Shown: positions 24,805-33,986 of the stretch, piece after piece
Numbering within the stretch: the stretch's first letter is position 1
How the letters are laid out: each line of letters begins with the position of its first letter
DNA from: CAZJLP01 sp964546955
GTDB taxonomy: Bacteria; Verrucomicrobiota; Verrucomicrobiia; Opitutales; Opitutaceae
Direction: 5' to 3'
NCBI GenBank assembly: GCA_964546955.1
Contig: CAZJLP010000049.1
Span: 1-38,761, forward strand
DNA length: 38,761 nt
Notes under the pieces: model-generated
What the model was told of the DNA's origin: nothing
Seen by the model: only the letters and a program-made list of their open reading frames with translations
Database searches by the model: none
Made by a program: the position numbers and the translations under genes

Positions 24805-25307
24805 GGTGGATACGGAGGAAAGGGGTTAGCGCGAAATCGCAGAAGACTGAGCAACGATTGGGCCAGGACCCCCATCTGAGCGCAAGTACCTATACATCAA
24901 ATAACACGACACGCAGGAGCCGGCAGAGGCGGCGCGCGCGATGGTGGCCTGCGACCAATGGCCGCAGGAGCCGTTGTCCGGGTGTGGGTCCCCTGACCCT
25001 TTTCGCGCAGGGCTGCCGAACGCCGGTTGCGATCGCCGGTCGATACTCCCGCCATGTGAGACCAACTCAAATTTCTTCGCGGCCACTGCACCCGCCTTGC
25101 GCCGTGCCGGCTGCGCTCCCAGCGCGGGGCCAACCACATTCCCGTACACGCCCTAACCGAAAAGTGTAGTCCGCGCTCTTGACGAAGAGAAAGGCATCTG
25201 GGATTTCGACGACCACCGCGGGCGTGGGCGGAAGCATCAACCTCATCAACAGGGCCGGGGCGGAGAGATCACACGCGTCGCTGCCAAACTCAGGCCGAAA
25301 TCATCAC
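24805..25307. other. gene-free stretch of about 500 bases
   Basis: Open frames here (for instance 24826-25149 on the minus strand) have the Arg/Pro/Ala-rich makeup of chance frames and match nothing I know. The stretch must hold the promoters of the two divergent genes, but no clear -35/-10 pair was recognised. No copy of the A-D repeats was seen. Confidence 0.4.
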
Positions 25308-25790
25308 ATGAAGAAAAAGATCTGCATACTGGTGTTCCTCGTCATGTCGGCCGCGCTTCGCGCGGACTACATGATCATTATCGATAGCGTAAATCCGACC
25401 AACACGCTGAGGCTGCTTTTCGCCGCCACGGAAGACGTCACGTACAAGGTCGTGAATGGAAACGACCCGGTGATGTTTATCCATTTGACGAGCTATTATC
25501 ATCCGCCGTCTGGCGAAAATTACTACGTACTGACGCCACAGCCTTTTGTGGAGGGCTTGTCGTGGACGATAGACGAATTCGGAATCACGATTACTGGCTG
25601 CCCGGCCGGTGACCAGTACAAGATCGCGACCACGCAGCCCCCAGGAACGTACTGGCGGGGAGGCTGGGATCCAGCCACAGCGTTTGGGTATGTTGCCTAT
25701 TACGGCCAGTTTTGGTACGAGGACCCGGATGACCCCGAGCTCTCGGGATTCTATGAGCGGCGCGTTGGCGTAAACGTCTGGGTTGAATAG
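25308..25790 (+). CDS. small secreted protein of unknown function
   Basis: The protein has 160 residues from ATG 25308. A short signal peptide (MKKKICILVFLVMSAALRA, cut near residue 19) is followed by a strand-rich, aromatic mature protein: DYMIIIDSVNPTNTLRLLF, VTYKVVNG and TYWRGGWDPATAFGYVAYYG. It has many Tyr, Trp and Pro residues and few charges. No domain was recognised. The frame runs 43 codons further upstream, but the signal peptide fixes the start. The downstream gap to 25946 holds nothing clear. Confidence 0.6.
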   Translation: MKKKICILVFLVMSAALRADYMIIIDSVNPTNTLRLLFAATEDVTYKVVNGNDPVMFIHLTSYYHPPSGENYYVLTPQPFVEGLSWTIDEFGITITGCPAGDQYKIATTQPPGTYWRGGWDPATAFGYVAYYGQFWYEDPDDPELSGFYERRVGVNVWVE

Positions 25791-25946
25791 CCCAACCTGC
25801 CCAAAGCAAGCCGTCGCACCCCATCCCTGGGGTTGCTCGCCTCCCCGGCGCACCGCAGAGGGCGGTGCGCCAAGCGCTCTCTCGGGACCGTCATCAGTCA
25901 GCCAACGCCTCGATGGTGCGTTCCGCCCTCCGGAAGCCGATCTTCG

Positions 25947-27425
25947 TTACGTTCCGCAGAACGTGCGGTAATCTTCGCCTCCTTGCGGTGCGGGCTCGCG
26001 ATATTCCGCGGCTTCGCGCGTATGATCAAAAGGGTCTGCGAGTATCTCGAGTAGACGCTCCATGGGATGCAGGTCGTTTCGTTCGGCGGCAGCCAGCGCG
26101 GCCTCGACCAGGTGGTTCCGTGGAATGAACGCGGGATTGTTCGTCCGTCGCAAGCGATCCGATTCCGACGCGGGTTGGGGCTGACGGCCGAGCCGGGCGC
26201 GCCAACGTTCGTGCCACGAGGTAAACTCCGAGTTCGACGGAACCGGCTTAGCATGGTCGAGTCGGGCAAAGGTATTGGTGAAATCGGCGTTTGTGGTCTG
26301 CATCCAGCCCAGCAGGGATTCGACGAGGGCCAGATCGTCCGTTTCCTCGGTGAAAAGACCGAGTTTCCGCCTCATCCCTGCGAGCCAATGCGCCTGGTAG
26401 CTTTTGGCAAAGACTCCCAACGCGTCGGTGGCAATGGCGATCCCGGGCTCCTCCTCGGGATGCAGCAGAGGAAGCAGCGCTTCCGCGAAACGCATCAGAT
26501 TCCACTGAGCGATTCCGGGCTGGTTGCCATAGGAATACCGGCCCCCGCGGTCGATCGAGCTGAACACGGTCTCTGGATGATAGGCATCCATGAAAGCGCA
26601 GGGGCCATAATCGATCGTTTCGCCCGAAATCGCCATGTTGTCTGTGTTCATCACGCCGTGCACGAATCCGACCAACATCCACTGGGCGATCAATTTGGCC
26701 TGCCGCTCGCACACAGCGCGAAGCAAGGCCTCCGCCGGATTTTTGACGCTCTGCATCTCGGGATAATGGCGCGCCAGCGTGTAATTCACCAGCACGCGAA
26801 CCGCCTCTACATTCTGGTGGGCGGCGGCCCACTGAAAGGTTCCTACGCGGAGATGGCTGGCGGCGACCCGCGTCAGGACCGCGCCGGGCAGAACGGTTTC
26901 CCTGAACACATCCTCTCCCGTCGCGGCGACGGCTAAACTCCGCGTGGTGGGAATACCGAGCGCCCACATGGCTTCACTGACGATGTACTCCCGCAGCATC
27001 GGACCGAGGGCGGCACGGCCGTCGCCGCGGCGTGAATACGGTGTGGGACCGGGACCCTTCAATTGGATATCGAAACGCGCTCCACTCGGAGCGATCTGCT
27101 CGCCGAGCAGGATGGCGCGTCCATCGCCAAGGGTTGTAAAGTGACCGTATTGATGCCCGGCATATGCCTGGGCGAGCGGCAAGGCGCCCGGCGGAAGACG
27201 GTTGCCCGCGAATACGGCCGCGCCGTGCTCCCCCTCCAAAGCAGCCGGATTCAGTCCGAGCGACTCCGCCAGTCGCCTATTCAATATCACCAATCGCGGA
27301 GCCCGCACGGGCGTGGGCTCGACCGCGACGTGAAATAAGGTCGGAAGTTGCGCGTAGCTGTGTTCCAGCCTCCAACCGGCTGCGAGCGAAGAATCAGGGA
27401 GAGCGGCTGACTTCACGGACGACAT
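25947..27425 (-). CDS. selO: protein adenylyltransferase SelO (YdiU family)
   Basis: The protein has 492 residues, full length for the family. SelO is a pseudokinase-fold enzyme that transfers AMP from ATP to Ser, Thr or Tyr hydroxyls of target proteins; in bacteria it acts in the oxidative-stress response. Motifs in order: AGHQYGHFTTLGDGRA (90-103); the nucleotide-binding lysine K123 in DIQLKGPGPTPYSRRGDGRA; LREYIVSEAMWALGIPTTR; HGVMNTDNM with Asp262 and Asn263; and IDYGPCAFMDAY with the metal-binding Asp272. The C-terminal YREPAPQGGEDYRTFCGT carries the conserved penultimate-region Cys (selenocysteine in some eukaryotes). All key residues seem present. ATG 27425 gives a typical N-terminus. 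It is a single gene, divergent from the next one. Confidence 0.95.
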   Translation of the reverse strand: MSSVKSAALPDSSLAAGWRLEHSYAQLPTLFHVAVEPTPVRAPRLVILNRRLAESLGLNPAALEGEHGAAVFAGNRLPPGALPLAQAYAGHQYGHFTTLGDGRAILLGEQIAPSGARFDIQLKGPGPTPYSRRGDGRAALGPMLREYIVSEAMWALGIPTTRSLAVAATGEDVFRETVLPGAVLTRVAASHLRVGTFQWAAAHQNVEAVRVLVNYTLARHYPEMQSVKNPAEALLRAVCERQAKLIAQWMLVGFVHGVMNTDNMAISGETIDYGPCAFMDAYHPETVFSSIDRGGRYSYGNQPGIAQWNLMRFAEALLPLLHPEEEPGIAIATDALGVFAKSYQAHWLAGMRRKLGLFTEETDDLALVESLLGWMQTTNADFTNTFARLDHAKPVPSNSEFTSWHERWRARLGRQPQPASESDRLRRTNNPAFIPRNHLVEAALAAAERNDLHPMERLLEILADPFDHTREAAEYREPAPQGGEDYRTFCGT

Positions 27426-28139
27426 GACCGACGGTTCACCGAAAAACGCCCCGTGTCGATGATGGGGCTGCGATTGTTCAATCCACCGGAAGCGACGTGC
27501 GGCTCAGGCAGCAGGGCAGCGGCGGTTGGGCGAGTGCCTCCCGCCGAGCTGTCGTCACGCAAACGCTGCATGCGTACACCCCAGCTACGCAGCTTGATCA
27601 AGCAAGGCAGATATTCTCATCGAGACCTACCCCGGTCGGTCACCGTTTCGACGCTCAAGACCGAGAGGCTATCGAGGGAAAGGCAATCGCCCTACCGTTC
27701 CAGCTTGGCTGCCCGGCTTGGTGGCACGAAGCAGCCGTCAATGGGTTGTTGCGCGAGGACACACGCTTGGAGCAACCGCAGCCAACGCGGCAAAACTCGC
27801 CGGCGGGCGGACGGAGCACTGCCCTCCGGTTTTTTTTGCCCGACGGGCGATGCCAAAACGGGAGGCGGCGGACGCTGGAAGGAGACCTCTGGCAGTTGCA
27901 TCCCCCATGTTCCTCCCCGCCGCCGCTCGGTCTAGAACGATTGAAGCGGGAGACTGCGCACCGCTCGTTATCACACACCGTTACAGATTCGAATCGCTCC
28001 TTCGCCCTCGCGCACGAGTCGGAAGTGAAACTCAGTGGCGGATCGAGGCCTTGAAATCTGCGTCTGCAACGGTGAGGGTTTGAGGCTCAGCCGGAGTGCC
28101 CAGCTCTCCCCGCCGCCACACTTCATAGGACAAATCAAC
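27426..28139. other. gene-free stretch of about 710 bases
   Basis: Several open frames cross this stretch on both strands, the longest on the plus strand at 27497-28054. Their composition is that of chance frames and they share no motif with known proteins. It contains one hairpin followed by eight T (27812-27837). A non-coding RNA or a decayed gene is possible. The promoter of selO should lie near its left end. Confidence 0.4.
27812..27837 (+). terminator. possible intrinsic terminator in a gene-free stretch
   Basis: A 5-base stem CGGAG/CTCCG (27812-27816 and 27824-27828) with a 7-base loop is followed by G and then eight T (27830-27837), the longest T run noticed in the window. It has the form of a Rho-independent terminator on the plus strand, though the stem is short. 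No recognisable gene ends here. Confidence 0.35.
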
Positions 28140-28499
28140 ATGAGCACAAAAGAGATCGCGGATCGTTTGGTCACCTACTGCCGAAAAGGAGATTTTCACG
28201 GAGCTCAGCGCGAACTATTCGCGCAGGACGCCGTCAGCATTGAGCCTTATGCCACCCCAAATTTCCAGAAAGAAACCAAAGGCCTGCCGGCCATAGAGGA
28301 AAAATCGCGTAAATGGGGGTCGATGGTCGAAACCGTGCATTCCATGGCCGTCTCGGATCCGGTGGTCGCGACGAATTCCTTCGCGTGCACCATGCGGATC
28401 GATGTCACGATGAAGGGCGAAGGCCGGATGGATATGACCGAATTGTGCGTCTACGAGGTGAAAGACGGCAAAATCGCATCCGAACAGTTCTTCATGTAA
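28140..28499 (+). CDS. SnoaL/NTF2-like protein
   Basis: The protein has 119 residues from ATG 28140. Upstream in-frame codons look non-coding. It has the NTF2-like cone order: a helix (TKEIADRLVTYCRKGDFHGAQRELF), the DAVSIEP strand, a helix with LPAIEEKSRKW, and strands SMAVSDPVVATNSFACTMRIDVTM, MTELCVYEVKDGKIASEQFF. The last strand is the family's typical end. Members bind or transform small hydrophobic molecules or act as small isomerases; without a partner gene the role cannot be named. It ends convergent to the Nramp-like gene, 23 bases away. No signal peptide. Confidence 0.8.
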   Translation: MSTKEIADRLVTYCRKGDFHGAQRELFAQDAVSIEPYATPNFQKETKGLPAIEEKSRKWGSMVETVHSMAVSDPVVATNSFACTMRIDVTMKGEGRMDMTELCVYEVKDGKIASEQFFM

Positions 28500-28522
28500 C
28501 GCCGCGGGCGGCAGGCGGCCTC

Positions 28523-29881
28523 CTAATTGCCGCGCACAAATTGCACGACGGCGGAAGCGGAGTTCCAGGCGCCGAAGACGGCGAGGGAGAAAAGAACCGC
28601 CATGATTGTGTTTTCCCACCAGCGGGTGCGGTGGGCTTCACCGATGTAGTTGGGGCTGGCTGTAATCCACCAAAGACCTCCCGCCAGCACCGGGAGGAAC
28701 ACGACCTGCGCGCTATTCGCGATCAAGGTGAGCGTCACGAAGTCGGGCATGCCTGGCATCGTCCAGACGATCGGGGTCGCGAGACACACCACAACTATCC
28801 AGCGGTACATCGAGTGATGACGGTAGTCCATGACCACGGAACGGGTCGAAGCGCGCGAACGAAGCCAAGCGTGCGCACCCAACGCGCCAAGTCCCGCGGC
28901 GTGACCGATGATCGACGTATAGATGGCCGCGAAAATGCCAGCGTAAAAAAGCACGCGCCCGCCTTCACCCAGAACCTTGCTCAGCAACTGCGGCAAATCG
29001 TCGAGCGTCTTGATCTGTTTGTCCGGGAAAAGCAGCTCCGCGCCGAGAATCCACACGGCGAGATTGAGGAAAATCATCACAATGACTCCAAGCAGCAGAT
29101 CGTAGCGCTGCACACGCAGGTACTGCGGACCCCGCCAGCCCTTGGCTTCCAGAAAATACGGATACACGAGATTCATCAACGAACCGCCAACCGCCCCGAT
29201 CATCGCGCCCGCGATCAACAGCGGATTGAAGTGCCCGTGCTGTCCCGGCATTTCCAGTCGCACGAGTCCCTTCGCCATCTCGGCCGGTGAAAACCCGACG
29301 GAGACCGCGCTGCCGATGAAGGACACGGACAAGACCGCGAGGAAAAACAGAAAAACCCATTCCAGCCGTTTGTACGCGGGTTGGAACACGAGGACGAAGG
29401 CGATGCCGTTGCATAACAAACCCCACTGCCAAACCTGACCGAAACGAAAGACGTTTCGGCAGACCTCCCCGATTCCGACGGTCATGTACGCGCCATAAAC
29501 GTGGCCCATCAACAAAACGATGGCGAAAAGTCCGGGGGCGTACCACGGATGCAAGCGGGTGAGTCCGTCGAGGACCCCCTCACCCCGCTGATTACAAAGC
29601 TGGTATCGCGCGATCAACGAAACGAAGACGTAACGCGAAACGAGGGCCGCCAACAATACCCACATCAACGAATAACCGTAGTTGGCTCCCGCGATTCCCA
29701 TATCGACGACGTCGCCGGCGCCGAGCCACGTGAGCACAATCACAATCCCGGGCCCGAAGGACCGCAAATACTCCATAAAGGTACGGGGTACCTTCGCCGG
29801 AGGCGTGCCACCCCCGGCCGGCACGGCGTTGCTCGAACCTTGCGCGTCAGACGATCCAGGCGTGGACGGGGTAGAGGCCAT
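28523..29881 (-). CDS. divergent Nramp-family membrane transporter
   Basis: The protein has 452 residues from ATG 29881. The frame continues 32 codons upstream, but those lack protein character. After a soluble, Ser/Pro-rich start (1-33) come about 11 membrane helices. The spacing and the segment FGPGIVIVLTWLGAGD...GANYGYSLMWVLL are those of Nramp transporters (helix 1, canonical DPGN...AGSxFGYSLLWVLL). The metal-binding DPGN is replaced by GAGD at 54-57. In helix 6 the canonical MPHN-type motif is replaced by GGSLMNLVYPYFL (232-243). It is thus in the Nramp superfamily but outside the classical Mn/Fe transporters, and the substrate is uncertain. It is divergent from the small gene at 29995. 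Confidence 0.8.
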   Translation of the reverse strand: MASTPSTPGSSDAQGSSNAVPAGGGTPPAKVPRTFMEYLRSFGPGIVIVLTWLGAGDVVDMGIAGANYGYSLMWVLLAALVSRYVFVSLIARYQLCNQRGEGVLDGLTRLHPWYAPGLFAIVLLMGHVYGAYMTVGIGEVCRNVFRFGQVWQWGLLCNGIAFVLVFQPAYKRLEWVFLFFLAVLSVSFIGSAVSVGFSPAEMAKGLVRLEMPGQHGHFNPLLIAGAMIGAVGGSLMNLVYPYFLEAKGWRGPQYLRVQRYDLLLGVIVMIFLNLAVWILGAELLFPDKQIKTLDDLPQLLSKVLGEGGRVLFYAGIFAAIYTSIIGHAAGLGALGAHAWLRSRASTRSVVMDYRHHSMYRWIVVVCLATPIVWTMPGMPDFVTLTLIANSAQVVFLPVLAGGLWWITASPNYIGEAHRTRWWENTIMAVLFSLAVFGAWNSASAVVQFVRGN

Positions 29882-29994
29882 GTCGGGAGCTTGCAGAGAG
29901 CAGGCGTCGCGCACAAGCCCGGCTGACGCGCAGTTGTACCGCTCTTGATTGACGTTGCCGTCGAAGGTGGCTGCCATCCTTCCATCATTCCGAC

Positions 29995-30369
29995 GTGAGG
30001 AAAGTTTACATCACCCTGCTCGGCGCCGGCGCATGTCTTGCGGCGGTCCTCGTATTGCCGCTCTCCATTGGCATTTGGTTGCCGGACATCATCGATGCCC
30101 CGCGCGACACGATAGCCAAGCAACACCTGCCCGATGGCACCACGTTTCGCGTCGTGCAATATTGGAACCGAGTGGATTTTTACTCGACCCGACTGCAGGT
30201 CGCTAAGCCTGACGGAACCGAGAAGATCTACCTGCTCGACGACGACGATTCGAAAAGCTGGCACGTGCCTCTCACGATCGATCCCGCAGCCGGCACGGCC
30301 GCGGTCACCCTCTCCGGCGACCGAGTGAAAGTCGTGAACTGGAAATCACCCGCGACGGGCATACCGTGA
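29995..30369 (+). CDS. small membrane-anchored protein of unknown function
   Basis: The protein has 124 residues from GTG 29995 (RKVYITLLG). One membrane segment covers about 5-28 (ITLLGAGACLAAVLVLPLSIGIWL). The outside part is a small strand-rich domain: TTFRVVQYWNRVDFYSTRLQVA, GTEKIYLLDDDDSKSW and AAVTLSGDRVKVVNW. No ribosome binding site is evident. The strand pattern and the acidic turn DDDDSK are protein-like, so it is likely real. It is divergent from the Nramp-like gene, separated by 113 bases. No family recognised. Confidence 0.6.
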   Translation: MRKVYITLLGAGACLAAVLVLPLSIGIWLPDIIDAPRDTIAKQHLPDGTTFRVVQYWNRVDFYSTRLQVAKPDGTEKIYLLDDDDSKSWHVPLTIDPAAGTAAVTLSGDRVKVVNWKSPATGIP

Positions 30370-30402
30370 TCGGCATTCGAAATGCCCTGAAAACAGCTCG
30401 GC

Positions 30403-30541
30403 GGTAGGGGCGGGCCTCTGGACCGCCCGTCGAAGCGGAGATCGCAGCCAACACCACGTGGCCTGACGCAGTCGTTCTCCGCGAACGGAATAGGTGCGCT
30501 GAATTTTCGCACACGACGGCGAGTCCAGGCCTCGCCCTACC
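30403..30541. repeat. intergenic element with inverted ends (family D, copy 2)
   Basis: It is about 139 bases long. It opens with GGTAGGGGCGGGC (followed shortly by GACCGCCC, which pairs with it) and closes with GGCGAGTCCAGGCCTCGCCC at its right end, plus TACC. The closing part matches 8985-9011. It fills the gap between the converging genes at 29995 and 30573. Confidence 0.5.
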
Positions 30542-30572
30542 TTTCCTCCCCGTAAGAACGGGCCTTCCGCCA

Positions 30573-31241
30573 CTACACGCGCTTCGTTCGAGCGGTGAGC
30601 GCCTGCATGAGCGCGGTTGCGTGGAGGAGGATGGGACCGGCAAGGCTGTCGCGGTTCATCGTGACGGAGGGACCTTGCGACATTCGAACACCTCCGGGCG
30701 TGAGAAGAGAAATTCGCACAAAACCGCGCTCGGGCGGGCCCGGACGTTCCTTGCTCCAAGGGCCCACGCGCTGAACCGCGGGACGAGAGATTTGCAGCAG
30801 CGCGCCGATGACAGGGTCGAGGGAGGTGTCGTGACGCTCCCACACCACGCCCGACCCGCTGAAGTTCCAATAGCGCGCGGTATTATCCTCGTACGCGGCC
30901 AGCACATCGAGTCCTCGGTCCAGCGCGATTTCAACGACCACGCCAAACAAACGATCGGCGTCGGACTGGGGGGGTGCGGCGCCGAGGAGCCGCAGGTGAT
31001 GCCAAGCCAGGATGTAATGCCTTGTCTCGATGCCCGGACGAGCGAGCACCCGCTCGAGCGACTGGCGCGCCTTGACGGCGTCGTGCGCGAGAAGCGCGAG
31101 ATGCGCCGCGCGAAAAGACGAGTACGGTTCGTCGACGTTGTTCCGATTCGTGTACCATTTCTCCAGCGCCACATCGGCAAATGCGAGATCGCGCATCTGC
31201 AGGCTGACCGAGTTGGACTTGGATTTCAAAAAATCGAACAT
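30573..31241 (-). CDS. conserved protein of unknown function
   Basis: The protein has 222 residues with ATG at 31241 and no signal. The N-terminal half is helical (LAFADVALEKWYTNRN, FRAAHLALLAHDAVKARQSLERVLA, RHYILAWHHLRLLGA). The C-terminal half is strand-like, with DVLAAYEDNTARYWNFSGSGVVWE and then IGALLQISRPAVQRVGPW, GFVRISLLTPGGVRMSQGP. The YWNFSG...VWE and RVGPW blocks are familiar from stand-alone bacterial proteins of unknown role. I know no function. It is divergent from the hydrolase at 31510 and convergent to the small gene at 29995. Confidence 0.65.
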   Translation of the reverse strand: MFDFLKSKSNSVSLQMRDLAFADVALEKWYTNRNNVDEPYSSFRAAHLALLAHDAVKARQSLERVLARPGIETRHYILAWHHLRLLGAAPPQSDADRLFGVVVEIALDRGLDVLAAYEDNTARYWNFSGSGVVWERHDTSLDPVIGALLQISRPAVQRVGPWSKERPGPPERGFVRISLLTPGGVRMSQGPSVTMNRDSLAGPILLHATALMQALTARTKRV

Positions 31242-31326
31242 GCGAGAGGTGCCACTGCCTGGCGGAAGACAAACACTTCTCGCGTCTCGTTGCGACCCCT
31301 CGTTCAGGGCTACGCCGATTTTACAC

Positions 31327-31403
31327 GGTTAACCAAGAGAGAGCTTCACAGGTAACGCACACCAGTATGTTCACTGGTAAAACGGTTGCACCCACAGGTT
31401 AAC
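31327..31403. promoter_or_regulatory. cluster of GGTTAAC motifs and an inverted repeat upstream of the hydrolase
   Basis: The perfect palindrome GGTTAACC lies at 31327-31334. An inverted repeat ACCAGT-ATGTTC-ACTGGT lies at 31361-31378 and GGTTAAC at 31397-31403, all 107-183 bases before the hydrolase start. The same GTTAACC/GGTTAA words form the inverted repeat before the ArsR gene at 32567. A shared repressor is possible. Confidence 0.45.
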
Positions 31404-31509
31404 TGGAAGAACGCCAGGCTTGTGCAAGAGCGGGCATGGGCGCTCCGCAGAAATTCGGAACGCGGTTGCACCCCGCGAAACGATTCCGAAGCATAAGTTG
31501 CCCCTTACT

Positions 31510-32442
<933 letters not shown>

Positions 32443-32530
32443 CGACTCCGCGTCACTCGCGGTTGAGCGGAGAAAGCCGACGGAAAATGTGAAATTTCCG
32501 CCTCCCTTCCTTGACTTTCAGGGGACATTT

Positions 32531-32563
32531 GTTAACCATCTAGTTAAATAACCACTTGGTTAA
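32531..32563. promoter_or_regulatory. candidate ArsR operator: inverted repeat
   Basis: TTAACCA at 32532-32538 and TGGTTAA at 32557-32563 form a perfect 7-base inverted repeat with an 18-base spacer that also contains GTTAAATAACC. The right arm ends 3 bases before the ArsR start codon. It sits in an AT-rich island in GC-rich DNA. Binding by the downstream ArsR protein, blocking its own promoter, is inferred. Confidence 0.55.
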
Positions 32564-32566
32564 TCG

Positions 32567-32917
32567 ATGTCCCCCGACCGCCTGAACAAAACGTTTGCCG
32601 CCCTGGCGGATCCCACGAGGCGCTCTATTCTCGCGCGTCTTGCCCGAGGGGAAACTTCCGTCACGGAGCTCGCGGCGCCGTTCGACATGAGCCTACCTGC
32701 GATCTCGAAACACCTCAAAGTGCTCGAACGGTCCGGGCTGATTTCACGAAGCCGGTCGGCTCAAGTCCGGCCCTGCCGTCTCAATCCGGCGCCGCTCAAG
32801 GAAGTCGCCGACTGGATGGAATTCTACCGTCACTTTTTCGAGGAGAGTTTCGACCGCCTCGATGACTACCTGAAAAAACTTCAGACCCGGAAACGCCATG
32901 TCCGTAAGCAAAAATAG
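32567..32917 (+). CDS. ArsR-family winged-helix transcriptional regulator
   Basis: The protein has 116 residues. It opens NKTFAALADPTRRSILARLARGE. The helix-turn-helix is at about 32-60 (TELAAPFDMSLPAISKHLKVLERSGLI) and the wing (SRSRSAQVRPCRLNPAPLK) follows. The C-terminal helix with WMEFYRHFFEESFDRLDDYL is typical of regulators paired with SRPBCC proteins. It has no metal-binding cysteine pair. It overlaps the next gene by 20 bases. It is clearly related to the regulator at 5811 (ADPTRR, then PAISxHLxVLxxxGL), but the two are not near-identical, so they are old paralogues. Its own operator is likely 32531-32563. Confidence 0.92.
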   Translation: MSPDRLNKTFAALADPTRRSILARLARGETSVTELAAPFDMSLPAISKHLKVLERSGLISRSRSAQVRPCRLNPAPLKEVADWMEFYRHFFEESFDRLDDYLKKLQTRKRHVRKQK

Positions 32918-33845
32918 TTCCTCGTCGGATTCGTCCGATCGCGAAATCGTCGTCAGCCGAGTTTTCGCCGCTCCTCGCGAACTCGTGTGGGAAGCGATGA
33001 CTGACCCGAAACAAGTGGTGAATTGGTGGGGCCCCCGGGGATTCACGACGACAATCGAAACCATGGAGGTGCGTCCCGGCGGCATCTGGAAGCACACGAT
33101 GCAGGGGCCCGACGGCTCAAAGTATCCCAATAAAAGCAGGTTCCAGGATGTGGTGAAGCCGGAACGAATCGTCTATGTGCTCGGCGGCGGCCGAGAAGAA
33201 GGTCCGGGCGCAACCTTTGTCGCCACCTGGACTTTCGAAGCGCTCAGCGCGAAACAAACCAGACTGACGGTGCGAATGGTATTTCCCTCGACGGAGGCGC
33301 GCGACTTCGTGGCCAAGGAGTTCGGTGCGCTCGAGGGTGGCAAACAAACGCTGGAACGCCTCTCGGAGCACTTGAACCTACCTCTCGATGCAAGCGAAAG
33401 AGAGGGCCGCGAGATCGTGACTACCCGCGTAATGACCGCACCCCGCGAACGCGTTTGGAAAGCGTGGTCCGATCCCCTGCATCTTGCTTGCTGGTGGGGA
33501 CCGCGGGGGTTCAGGAATACATTTCACACATTTGACCATCGCCCGGGCGGGCGCTGGCTCTACACCATGCACGGCCCGGATGGAACGGACTACGAAAACG
33601 AATGTGTCTTTCGCGACATCGCACCGCACAATCGAATTGTCTTCGAACATCTCCGGCCGGGCCACTGGTTCCACGTCACTGCCGAATTCGAGGACCTGAA
33701 TCCGGCCACACGCGTCACCTTCCGCATGCGTTTCGCCAACGTGGAGGAATGTGAAAAGGTGAAAACCTTCGTCACGGGCGCGAATGAGGAGAACTTCGAT
33801 CGGTTGGAAGCCGAGTTGGCGAGCATGGTCGCCGCCGCGCCGTAG
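32898..33845 (+). CDS. tandem double-SRPBCC (AHSA1-type) protein
   Basis: The protein has 315 residues and carries two SRPBCC domains in a row. Domain 1 lies at about residues 12-158 (REIVVSRVFAAPRELVWEAM, WWGPRGFTTTIETMEVRPGG). Domain 2 lies at about 172-312 (REIVTTRVMTAPRERVWKAW, WWGPRGFRNTFHTFDHRPGG). The repeats share WWGPRGF and the MxGPDGxxYxNxxxF block, so the gene arose by internal duplication or fusion. The family is usually single-domain at about 150 residues. Each domain should form its own ligand pocket. The gene overlaps the ArsR gene by 20 bases, hence coupled. It is followed 141 bases on by DUF899. The ligand is unknown. Confidence 0.9.
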   Translation: MSVSKNSSSSDSSDREIVVSRVFAAPRELVWEAMTDPKQVVNWWGPRGFTTTIETMEVRPGGIWKHTMQGPDGSKYPNKSRFQDVVKPERIVYVLGGGREEGPGATFVATWTFEALSAKQTRLTVRMVFPSTEARDFVAKEFGALEGGKQTLERLSEHLNLPLDASEREGREIVTTRVMTAPRERVWKAWSDPLHLACWWGPRGFRNTFHTFDHRPGGRWLYTMHGPDGTDYENECVFRDIAPHNRIVFEHLRPGHWFHVTAEFEDLNPATRVTFRMRFANVEECEKVKTFVTGANEENFDRLEAELASMVAAAP

Positions 33846-33986
33846 CTGGCGATACGGAGTAACGTCCTGCCTGTTTATCGGCCGCTCGGCCGAGCCGAAC
33901 GAATTCGGCTCAGCTGTGTCCGAGGGAAGAGGTCTCGTTCGTAGAAAGAGTGAACCGTCGCCCTCCCCTCACACCGCCACGTACTC

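Noticed and set aside
24826..25149. 107-codon frame on the minus strand with several cysteines
   Set aside because: Composition is that of a chance frame in GC-rich DNA, with no signal, domain or ribosome binding site.
27497..28054. 185-codon frame on the plus strand in the gene-free stretch
   Set aside because: It is rich in Arg, Pro and Ser without strand or helix pattern. It overlaps the terminator-like hairpin and matches no known protein.
32446..32472. CTCCGC/GCGGAG hairpin after the dienelactone hydrolase gene
   Set aside because: A 6-base stem with a 15-base loop and no T run is not convincing as a terminator.
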